Origin: an uncultured SAR116 cluster alpha proteobacterium
Lineage (GTDB): Bacteria > Pseudomonadota > Alphaproteobacteria > Puniceispirillales > GCA-002684695
Assembly (NCBI GenBank): GCA_902532475.1
Contig: CACAIE010000015.1
Coordinates: 1-39,358, forward strand
Direction of reading: 5' to 3'
DNA length: 39,358 bases
In this document: in pieces, positions 17,804 through 25,186 of the stretch
How positions within the stretch are numbered: position 1 is the first letter of the stretch
Layout: every line of letters begins with the position of its first letter
The notes under the pieces: model-generated
What the model was told of the DNA's origin: nothing
Databases searched by the model: none
What the model saw: the letters and a program-made list of their open reading frames with translations, nothing else
Program-made: the position numbers and the translations under genes

Positions 17804-18991
17804 TTAATAACTTTTACCGATTTCTAATTGTAATTTCTTCCTTAACCAGTCATGGAAACTTTTTATTACATATTCCTCTGGCATTAAGACGCCATTTTCA
17901 TATGGAATTGAGTGAATACCTTTTTGATTTAATTCGCATGCTTTAGCGTCTTGTTCCATAATTTTACAGGCAAATGATATTACGTTTTCTTTATTGTAGA
18001 TTTTATTTTTTAATGTCTTTTTTTCAAATAGCCACTCTGCTGAAATCTTAACCTTTTCACTCTCAATGGGCGACACTCTGACAATTCTTACGTGATCTGC
18101 GTAACCTCCAATAAAAATTGACGGCCAAGATGAAGCATATACATGACCTTTAAGCAAATCACTTTCAGTTAAAGAATTAATTTTGCAACCTTGGGCATGT
18201 CCATTTTCTGACCAAGTTTCTGCACCCTTTTTTAAGCCACCTGAAAATCTTGGGTCACTTTCTTTGGACTTCGGTACCCAACCTGGCAAATCTTGAGGAT
18301 TTATAATTCTTCTTGAAAACATAGGGACCAAACTTGTCAATTCAGGGTGAACATTTGGGCAGTGAAGACATTCATTAAAATTTTCCCAAAAGCTTTTCCA
18401 ATTACAGTCAATATTTTTTTCCCAGACATCTGAAACAACCATTTCCTCAATAGGAAAGTTTTTAAATGCATCTGGATTTCTTTGAAAAAGAGTTTCTTCA
18501 TTCCATTTAGAATTTTTATCTAGATTTACAAAAATACACCCTCTCCACTCTTTAACTTTGACCTTAAATAAGGAAAATTTCTTTTTCTCAAATCCTTTTG
18601 GCAGCTTTGAAAAAGATGCTATTTGAAACAACTCCCCCGTATCTGCAAAATATGACCATTGATGGTAAGGGCAAACTAATAATTTTGATTTTAATTTCCC
18701 ATTACTCTGATTGCATAAAACCGATCCCCTATGCCTGCAAGTATTGAAATATGCCTTAATTTTTCCTTTAGTATCATTTAAAATAACTATACTTTGCTTG
18801 CCGATACTTATTGTTAAATATGATAATTTTTTTTCTAACCTACTTTTGTGACAAACATAAATCCAATTATTAGACCATATTTTTGACAACTCTTTATTGT
18901 AAAATTTTTCATCAAAATACCAATGTGCTGGTAAAGATTTTTCTAATTGAGTTAGATGGTTTGATTTATTAATATTCATCAGTCTGCTCAT
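17804..18991 (-). CDS. Rieske non-haem iron oxygenase, alpha subunit, quaternary-amine-oxygenase-like
   Basis: This 395-residue protein is a ring-hydroxylating-type Rieske oxygenase. The Rieske [2Fe-2S] ligands are Cys85, His87, Cys107 and His110 (CRHRG ... CPYHQW). The mononuclear iron site reads His210, His215 (CLHCPNVHPEL) and Asp348. The residue linking the two centres, three before the first His, is Glu207. Most Rieske oxygenases have Asp here; to my knowledge Glu is typical of carnitine, glycine betaine and stachydrine oxygenases (CntA, GbcA, Stc2). I therefore infer a betaine-like substrate. No GbcB/CntB-type reductase is encoded in the window. The ATG at 18991 has no clear ribosome-binding site. 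It heads the minus-strand run with the crotonase gene. Confidence 0.85.
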   Translation of the reverse strand: MSRLMNINKSNHLTQLEKSLPAHWYFDEKFYNKELSKIWSNNWIYVCHKSRLEKKLSYLTISIGKQSIVILNDTKGKIKAYFNTCRHRGSVLCNQSNGKLKSKLLVCPYHQWSYFADTGELFQIASFSKLPKGFEKKKFSLFKVKVKEWRGCIFVNLDKNSKWNEETLFQRNPDAFKNFPIEEMVVSDVWEKNIDCNWKSFWENFNECLHCPNVHPELTSLVPMFSRRIINPQDLPGWVPKSKESDPRFSGGLKKGAETWSENGHAQGCKINSLTESDLLKGHVYASSWPSIFIGGYADHVRIVRVSPIESEKVKISAEWLFEKKTLKNKIYNKENVISFACKIMEQDAKACELNQKGIHSIPYENGVLMPEEYVIKSFHDWLRKKLQLEIGKSY

Positions 18992-19090
18992 TTTGATGGT
19001 TATAAATTAATAAAGCCCGACTTATTTCAATTTGACAATTATTAATTTTTAAATCAAAAAATTATATATTTAAAATTTACCTGATAATAA
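18992..19090. promoter_or_regulatory. Divergent control region between Rieske and acyl-CoA synthetase genes
   Basis: This 99-base, very AT-rich gap must drive both the minus-strand Rieske run and the plus-strand synthetase gene. TTGACA occurs at 19032-19037 on the plus strand, but no matching -10 lies at normal spacing (TATATT is 27 bases on). On the minus strand TTGTCA overlaps the same place. No operator palindrome is obvious. Confidence 0.35.
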
Positions 19091-21160
19091 ATGAAGAAAA
19101 AAAATATTAACTTGGATCCGTTACTATCACCTAGGTCAATTGCAATTGTAGGGGGATCCATAAAAGAAAATTCATACGGCTTAGCATTACTTAAAATGCT
19201 TATTGAAGGTGGTTTTAAAGGTAAAATCTACCCTATAAATCCAAAATATAAATCCTATAAAAACATTCCCTTTTATGCTTCAATATCTGATATCCCGTCA
19301 ATGCCAGATAACACTGTAATAGCAGTATCTGCATCAAGGGTTGAAAGTGCAGTTGTTGAAGCAATAAACGCAGGCACTAAATCACTAACAGTGCTAGCAG
19401 ATATATCACAGGAAGAATTTAATGGTAATATTGTAAATATTGCTAATAAAGCTAATGTCCCTGTATGCGGCCCAAATAGCATGGGCATTCACAATTTAGA
19501 AAAAAACGTCAGAATTTCACCTTTTGTTTTTCCAGTAAATTTAGTACCTGGTGGCATTTCAATGATCATTCAATCAGGGTCAGTTTTAGGTGCGCTCGCA
19601 AATAACGACAGAAGATTAAGGTTTAACTTCTTTATTAGTACTGGTGCAGAGAGTGTTACTAATGCCTCTGATTACTTATTATGGGTTTTAAATTTGCCAA
19701 CAACAAAAGTAGTGGGTTTGTTTCTAGAAGCAGTTAGAGATCCTGATAAATTTATAGAGGGCTTAAAACTAGCAAATACAAAAAATATACCCATTGTAAT
19801 TCTTAAAGTGGGGAGAACGGAAGTAAGCTCAAAATTAGCTCTAAGTCATACAGGTGCATTAGTTGGGGATTTTGAAGTATTTAAATCAGTGCTTGAAAAA
19901 TATAACGCCCATTTAGTTTATTCTATTGATGAATTGGCGTCCTCTCTTCAGGTTTTTAGCCATTACCAAAGTACAAAAGGTAAAGGTATTGCTTCAATAC
20001 ATGACTCTGGCGGAGAAAGAGAGTTAATAGTTGATATAGCAGATGATTTGTCTGTTCCTTTCACAAGTCTTTCTAAGGTTACTAAAAAAAATCTAGCTTT
20101 AGAGCTAGAGCCAACTATGGATGTGAACAATCCTTTAGACGCATGGGGTTCCGGTCATGGTGCAGATCAACTTTTTAAGAATTCATTTTTGCATCTTTTA
20201 TCTGATAAAAATGTATCACTGGGTCTTTACGTTATGGATTGGAGGCAGGACTATTATTTACATTTAATGCATGAAAGGGTTCTTTTTGAAATAATAGACC
20301 AAATAAAGAAACCTGTAATAGCTGTAAGTAATTATTCACTTACCATTGACCCAGAAATGGCGAAAAGATTTTTAGATAGAGGGATTCCACTTATAAAAGG
20401 AACCAGAGAGGCTCTTGTTGCAGTGAAAAATCTACTTAAAAACAAAAAACTAACAATAAATAGAAATTCCCATAAAAAAAATAAGAGATTTTTTTTCTGG
20501 GAAAAATTTACTTCAGATCATCATGATATCAACGTGATTGACGGTTTCAATTTTCTTTCTGATTATGGAATTGAGGTAGCAGAGTACCGAGTTTGCAATT
20601 CAGTTTCTGATGCTATCAAGGCATCAAAACAAATTGGCTTTCCGATTGTAATAAAAACACTTAAACAAAATATTCATCATAAAACTGAAGTGAAGGGGGT
20701 ATACACTAGTATTCAAAATTTAAATGAGCTTAAAGAAAAGTATTTAGATTTAGAGGCAAGATTGGGCAAGAAAATCATGCTAGGCAAGATGGTCGCTTCA
20801 GGTATTGAGTGGTCTCTCGGGGTTAAAAACGATGTTCATTTCGGCCCTACTGTTATGCTTTCTTTAGGGGGTACATTAATAGACCTTTTAGAAGAAAAAT
20901 TAGTGCTATTAGCTCCTTTTTCATCCAGTGAAGTAGAGCAGAAACTAAAAAACCTAAAATCATTCAAATTACTTAAAGGATATAGGGGTTCAAATGAACT
21001 ATCGGTAAGTAAACTTTGTGAAACTGCATCAAAATTATCTTTTTTAGCTTTTGACTTTAAAGATTTAATTCAGGAAATAGACATAAACCCAATCATTGTT
21101 ACTGAGAAACAAGCTATAGCCGTTGATAATGTCTTTATTTCAAATAAAAAAACAACATAA
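19091..21160 (+). CDS. NDP-forming acyl-CoA synthetase (fused alpha-beta, ACD family)
   Basis: This 689-residue protein fuses the two halves of ADP-forming acetyl-CoA synthetase. A CoA-binding Rossmann domain starts at PRSIAIVGGS (residues 14-23). Succinyl-CoA-ligase-like domains follow, with the phospho-acceptor His253 in LSHTGALVGD. A C-terminal ATP-grasp domain (about 470-689) includes HHKTEVKGV and FGPTVMLSLGGT. The expected chemistry is carboxylate + CoA + ATP to acyl-CoA + ADP + Pi, reversible. The same superfamily includes acetate-CoA ligases, protein acetyltransferases (lacking an added GNAT domain here) and the ATP-dependent DMSP lyase DddX, so the substrate is open. It is divergent from the Rieske/crotonase genes across 99 bases, which suggests a shared pathway. 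Confidence 0.82.
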   Translation: MKKKNINLDPLLSPRSIAIVGGSIKENSYGLALLKMLIEGGFKGKIYPINPKYKSYKNIPFYASISDIPSMPDNTVIAVSASRVESAVVEAINAGTKSLTVLADISQEEFNGNIVNIANKANVPVCGPNSMGIHNLEKNVRISPFVFPVNLVPGGISMIIQSGSVLGALANNDRRLRFNFFISTGAESVTNASDYLLWVLNLPTTKVVGLFLEAVRDPDKFIEGLKLANTKNIPIVILKVGRTEVSSKLALSHTGALVGDFEVFKSVLEKYNAHLVYSIDELASSLQVFSHYQSTKGKGIASIHDSGGERELIVDIADDLSVPFTSLSKVTKKNLALELEPTMDVNNPLDAWGSGHGADQLFKNSFLHLLSDKNVSLGLYVMDWRQDYYLHLMHERVLFEIIDQIKKPVIAVSNYSLTIDPEMAKRFLDRGIPLIKGTREALVAVKNLLKNKKLTINRNSHKKNKRFFFWEKFTSDHHDINVIDGFNFLSDYGIEVAEYRVCNSVSDAIKASKQIGFPIVIKTLKQNIHHKTEVKGVYTSIQNLNELKEKYLDLEARLGKKIMLGKMVASGIEWSLGVKNDVHFGPTVMLSLGGTLIDLLEEKLVLLAPFSSSEVEQKLKNLKSFKLLKGYRGSNELSVSKLCETASKLSFLAFDFKDLIQEIDINPIIVTEKQAIAVDNVFISNKKTT

Positions 21161-21349
21161 CTTATTTTCAATTCTAAACAAAATTTTTATAGTGCATAAC
21201 TTGAGTAAGTTTTTTTCTTATCCTTTTATATAAGACCCATCAAAAAGCAATATTTTTCAATTATTTTGCATTTTCACTGTTGTTAGTTTGTTAGTTTTTC
21301 GCTAGTGTAATAATCATTTTAAAAATAATTATAATCTGGGAGAATATGA
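21161..21349 (+). promoter_or_regulatory. Leader and promoter region of the ABC importer operon
   Basis: This 189-base gap is the longest gene-free stretch before the importer. It contains a perfect tandem 8-mer TTGTTAGT x2 at 21280-21295, in which either TTGTTA could be a -35 element, and TAATAAT at 21308-21314. A spacing of 17 from the first TTGTTA gives only TAGTGT, so the exact promoter is unresolved. GGGAG at 21338-21342 is the ribosome-binding site of the binding-protein gene. Confidence 0.4.
21198..21216 (+). terminator. Weak hairpin with T-tract after the acyl-CoA synthetase gene
   Basis: AACTT (21198-21202) and AAGTT (21207-21211) can pair around the loop GAGT, followed by a run of T to 21216. 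The stem has only five pairs and one G-C, so termination would be inefficient. Confidence 0.3.
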
Positions 21350-23017
21350 ATGCCTAAAGAAACAATTAATAATAAGCCTCTTCACAGTAAAATTGCTAGA
21401 TATGCTGAAGAAGCAAAAAAAGGCTTGTTAGGTAGAAGAGAATTTCTTGCATACGCGACAGCTCTTGGCGCAACTACTGCTACAGCTTACGGTATGTTAG
21501 GATTAGCTTCCCCAAAACGAGCTTTTGCTCAAGCAAAAAAAGGTGGTACCTTGAAAATTTCTATGAGTGTCCGACCTTTTGAAGACCCAAGAATCTATGA
21601 CTGGTCTGAAAAAGGTAATATGGGGAGAATGATTTGTGAAACACTCATCAGATATACCAATGACTTTACATTTGAGCCAATGCTCTTGGAAAGTTGGTCA
21701 GTTAATGATGATGCCACTCAATATACGCTAAATGTAAGGAAAGGTGTAAAGTGGAGTAATGGTGATGAATTTAATGCTGATGACGTAGTATTTAATATCA
21801 ATCGTTGGTGTGATGCTGGAGTTGAAGGAAATTCAATGGCCGCAAGAATGGGATCTCTTGTCAATGAAGATACTAAGAAAGCTATTGATGGCGGAATAGT
21901 AAAGTTAGATTCTCATACTGTTCAATTAAACTTGCCAGCTCCTGACATTACAATTGTTCCAGGAGTGACAGACTACCCAGCCCTAATAGTTCATAGAAAT
22001 TTTGAGGCTGATGGTGGTAATTTGATGGCTAACCCTGTTGGAACTGCTCCATGGAAATTAATTTCTCATGAAGTAGAAAATTCTGCAGTCTTTGAAAAAA
22101 GAGGCAACGTTGATAGCACGGGTGCATTTACAAAATACTGGGGTGACGAGCCTTACCTTGACCGACTAGAATTTACAGATTACGGAACCGACCCTGCGGG
22201 TGAAATTGCAGCGTTTGAATCTGGTGACTGCCATGTAAACTACCAAACTACAGGTGACTACATTGACGTTCATGAATCTCTAGGAATGGGAATTGTGGAT
22301 GCCGTAACGGCAGCAACTGTTATTGCTAGGGTTCATATGGATCTCGCACCTTATGATGACAAGCGCGTAAGAAATGCCTTGCAATTGGCTTGTGACAATC
22401 AGGTTGTAACTGATATTGGGTTTCAAGGTAGAGGCTCAGCAGCAGAAAATCATCATGTTTGTCCAATACACCCAGAATATGCTGAACTTCCAAAGGTAGC
22501 GACTGACAAAGCACAAGCAATGGCGCTTTTGAAAGAAGCTGGTCAAGCGGATTATGAGCATGAGCTTATTTCTATTGATGATCAATGGCGCCGCGATGCG
22601 ACCGACGCTGTTGCTGAAGAATTAAGAAGTGCCGGTATTAAAGTTAAAAGGACAATTATACCTGGCTCTTCATTCTGGAATAACTGGCTTCAGTACCCTT
22701 ACTCAACTACTAGTTGGAACCAGAGACCATTAGGTGTTCAAATTTATGCTCTTGCATATAAAAGTGGTGTGGCATGGAATGAAACGGCTCATGCTAACAC
22801 AGAATTTGATTCACTATTAGCAGATTCACTAAAAATTGCTGACGCAGATAAAAGGCGTACATTAATGGCAAAAATGGAGGCTATTCTTCAAGATTCTGGA
22901 ATAATGATTCAACCTACATGGAGAAAGTTGTACCGAACAGTTGCACCTGGTGTAAATGGAATTACTGGCATGCACCCATCTTATGAAATGCATTTTGAGA
23001 AAGTTCATCTTTCTTAA
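21350..23017 (+). CDS. ABC transporter substrate-binding protein, family 5 (peptide/opine type), Tat-exported
   Basis: This 555-residue periplasmic binding protein captures a solute for the importer encoded downstream. A twin-arginine signal is visible: basic residues, then [13 protein letters not shown] (Arg29-Arg30) and a probable cleavage after AFA near residue 60. This implies export in the folded state. The mature part shows SBP_bac_5 features: GGTLKISM at its start, LRKGVKW-like [25 protein letters not shown], and a C-terminal YxxMH-type end. The ligand is unknown; members bind dipeptides, oligopeptides, opines, heme or nickel chelates. GGGAG lies 7 bases before the ATG; an out-of-frame ATG sits 4 bases earlier. 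A strong terminator follows. Confidence 0.9.
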   Translation: MPKETINNKPLHSKIARYAEEAKKGLLGRREFLAYATALGATTATAYGMLGLASPKRAFAQAKKGGTLKISMSVRPFEDPRIYDWSEKGNMGRMICETLIRYTNDFTFEPMLLESWSVNDDATQYTLNVRKGVKWSNGDEFNADDVVFNINRWCDAGVEGNSMAARMGSLVNEDTKKAIDGGIVKLDSHTVQLNLPAPDITIVPGVTDYPALIVHRNFEADGGNLMANPVGTAPWKLISHEVENSAVFEKRGNVDSTGAFTKYWGDEPYLDRLEFTDYGTDPAGEIAAFESGDCHVNYQTTGDYIDVHESLGMGIVDAVTAATVIARVHMDLAPYDDKRVRNALQLACDNQVVTDIGFQGRGSAAENHHVCPIHPEYAELPKVATDKAQAMALLKEAGQADYEHELISIDDQWRRDATDAVAEELRSAGIKVKRTIIPGSSFWNNWLQYPYSTTSWNQRPLGVQIYALAYKSGVAWNETAHANTEFDSLLADSLKIADADKRRTLMAKMEAILQDSGIMIQPTWRKLYRTVAPGVNGITGMHPSYEMHFEKVHLS

Positions 23018-23035
23018 TCATTTAGAAACATCTTG

Positions 23036-23068
23036 AAACTAAGGGGGTTTTATCCCCTTAGTTTTTTT
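23036..23068 (+). terminator. Rho-independent terminator/attenuator between binding protein and permease genes
   Basis: AAACTAAGGGG (23036-23046) pairs perfectly with CCCCTTAGTTT (23054-23064) around a 7-base loop, followed by T to 23068. It is the best intrinsic terminator in the window. Because the permease genes continue in the same direction, it probably lowers their expression relative to the binding protein; it could also stabilise the 3' end of the binding-protein mRNA. Confidence 0.88.
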
Positions 23069-23093
23069 AATTAACAAATAATCTGGAATTTAA

Positions 23094-24029
23094 ATGTTAC
23101 TGTTCATTGGAAAAAGATTATTCGTTCTATTCTTAACTATGTTAAGTTTATCATTCATAGTTTTTACACTAGTAACAATTGAACCTAATCTGAAGAAATT
23201 AGCCCTTAATCAAGCAAATATGAGAATGGAAGAGGAAGCAGTTCAGTCATGGCTTGAAAAAAATGGCTATAAAAGACCAATTCTTGTCCAATATGGAGAA
23301 TGGTTAGGAAATGCGCTTACTGGTGATTTTGGATACTCCACTCATTTCAGAAAACCAGTAAATGAAGTTATTTGGCCAAAGTTATGGCATACAGGCATCC
23401 TTATGTTTTGGGTTTTAATCATAACAATACCAATATCACTGTTAATTGGAATAATTGCAGGGATGCGTGAAGGCTCAAAAACAGATAGAGTGCTGTCTGT
23501 TTTTTCAATTATAACGACTTCAGTGCCACAATATGTAAGTGGTATTTTATTTACTATTATCTTTTCTTCTTGGTTAAAACTATTTAAAGGCGTTGCAAAA
23601 GCTGGAAGCATTACTTTTGAAAACTTTACCTTGCCTGTTCTGACAATTGTTATTTATGACATAGGTTACATAGCAAGAATGACAAGAGCTTCAATGGTTG
23701 AAGTAATGAATGCGCAATATATAAGGACAGCGAGACTAAAAGGCATGTCTTTTATTTCAGTAGTGTTTAAACATGCACTCAGAAATGCATTAATCGCTCC
23801 TTTCACAGTTATTATGCTTCAATTTCCTTGGTTGTTAACTGGGGTAGTAATTGTCGAAAAATTATTCAATTATAAAGGTTTTGGATTTCTTTTAGTAGCG
23901 GCTGCAGATCAAAATGATATTGATGTCACGTTAGCCTGTGGGGTCGTTGCTGTTATTTTGGTATTAACCACTCAATTAATTTCCGATATTGGTTATGCTT
24001 TTCTAAACCCTAGAATTAGATTTAGTTAG
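23094..24029 (+). CDS. ABC transporter permease, DppB/OppB family
   Basis: This is the first inner-membrane channel subunit of the importer, 311 residues with about six transmembrane helices. It begins RLFVLFLTMLSLSFIVFTLV, typical of DppB/OppB. A conserved periplasmic segment YGEWLGNALTGDFGYS follows. The cytoplasmic EAA-type loop, which contacts the ATPase, reads ARMTRASMVEVMNAQYIRTA near residues 195-215. The C-terminus NPRIRF is standard for the family. It starts 76 bases after the binding-protein gene, downstream of the terminator, and is followed 3 bases later by the second permease gene. The ATG has no strong ribosome-binding site. Confidence 0.93.
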   Translation: MLLFIGKRLFVLFLTMLSLSFIVFTLVTIEPNLKKLALNQANMRMEEEAVQSWLEKNGYKRPILVQYGEWLGNALTGDFGYSTHFRKPVNEVIWPKLWHTGILMFWVLIITIPISLLIGIIAGMREGSKTDRVLSVFSIITTSVPQYVSGILFTIIFSSWLKLFKGVAKAGSITFENFTLPVLTIVIYDIGYIARMTRASMVEVMNAQYIRTARLKGMSFISVVFKHALRNALIAPFTVIMLQFPWLLTGVVIVEKLFNYKGFGFLLVAAADQNDIDVTLACGVVAVILVLTTQLISDIGYAFLNPRIRFS

Positions 24030-24032
24030 GTT

Positions 24033-25184
24033 ATGGAAAGTTTAAGTTCTTTTGAAATTTGGTTTGTTTTCTTTACTAGACTGCTTCCAGTCTGGACTTC
24101 GTTAATAATAGTTTTTTCAGCACTGTTTTATTGGAGGAAACACCTTGGTGTCATAGGACATCTTTGCAATAGCCCAATAGGTTTGGTCGGATTATTTATA
24201 GTTTTATTCTGGGTGTTTGGGGCTATTTTTGCTGATATGATTGCACTTTTTGACCCTTACGAACAATCCGGGATGTTTAGGCGAAAGCCACCTGGTACGA
24301 TTAATACTAAAGTAGACTTACCATACATATTTGGGACAGATACCCTGGGAAGAGATTTGTTTAGTAGGATGATATATGGAAGCCAAATTGTTTTATTAAT
24401 TGCACCGGCTGCATGTTTAGTTGCTTACGTAGTTGGTATAACCCTCGGACTTCCAGCAGGCTACTTTGGTGGAAGATCTGATACTATATTGTCTTTTCTG
24501 GCTAATTTAGTTTTAGCTTTCCCAGTAATACTTCTTTTTTACCTTCTAGTGGCCCCTGGCGTAAGAGAGACAATTTTACCTAATATTATGGCAGGTGTAT
24601 TTTTTCTCTTTCCCATAATTTTCGCCTTAATTGTAATTTATTCAAGATTTTCTGAGCGATTAAATATTTTAATTCCATCTGTTATTACTATAATAGTAGT
24701 TGGTGCTTGGCTCTATTCGGGATTAGTATTCAATGCAGACCCTCTAGGATGGGTAGCAATTGATCCTAATGAGTTAAATATTTTTGCTGCAGTTGTTTTT
24801 GCAACTTCACCAGGCGTGTTCAGACTCGTTAGAGGTTTAACTATGGATATAAAAACAAGAGATTACGTCGCTGCTGCAATGACCCGTGGTGAGGGTCCCT
24901 TTTTTGTAATGATTTGGGAAATTCTTCCAAATGCAAGAGGACCACTTATAGTTGATAGTTGCCTTAGAGTTGGTTATGTAACCATCCTTTTAGGTACTCT
25001 TGGCTTTTTTGGCCTTGGGATGGAACCAGAAAGTCCAGACTGGGGCTCTATGATAAATCAAACAAGAAGCTACATAAGACTTGTTCCAACCATAGTTTTA
25101 CCAGCAACATTGGCTTTAGCATCATTTGTATTGGGTCTAAACTTACTAGCTGACGGTTTGAGAGAGGAATCATTAAAAGATTAG
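24033..25184 (+). CDS. ABC transporter permease, DppC/OppC family, with extra transmembrane insertion
   Basis: This is the second channel subunit, 383 residues against about 280-310 for typical DppC. Family marks are present: an N-terminal OppC segment, GTDTLGRDLFSRMIYGSQ near 101-118, and the EAA loop with DYVAAAMTRGEGPF ... LPNARGP near 277-304. Between LAFPVILL (162-169) and RLVRG (264-268) there are about 95 residues, where the usual spacing is about 30. The added part holds two hydrophobic segments (about 184-204 and 211-232) that look like extra membrane helices. An N-terminal hydrophobic segment (about 18-34) precedes the usual first helix. It starts 3 bases after the first permease gene and 2 bases before the ATPase gene. 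Confidence 0.9.
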   Translation: MESLSSFEIWFVFFTRLLPVWTSLIIVFSALFYWRKHLGVIGHLCNSPIGLVGLFIVLFWVFGAIFADMIALFDPYEQSGMFRRKPPGTINTKVDLPYIFGTDTLGRDLFSRMIYGSQIVLLIAPAACLVAYVVGITLGLPAGYFGGRSDTILSFLANLVLAFPVILLFYLLVAPGVRETILPNIMAGVFFLFPIIFALIVIYSRFSERLNILIPSVITIIVVGAWLYSGLVFNADPLGWVAIDPNELNIFAAVVFATSPGVFRLVRGLTMDIKTRDYVAAAMTRGEGPFFVMIWEILPNARGPLIVDSCLRVGYVTILLGTLGFFGLGMEPESPDWGSMINQTRSYIRLVPTIVLPATLALASFVLGLNLLADGLREESLKD

Positions 25185-25186
25185 TT

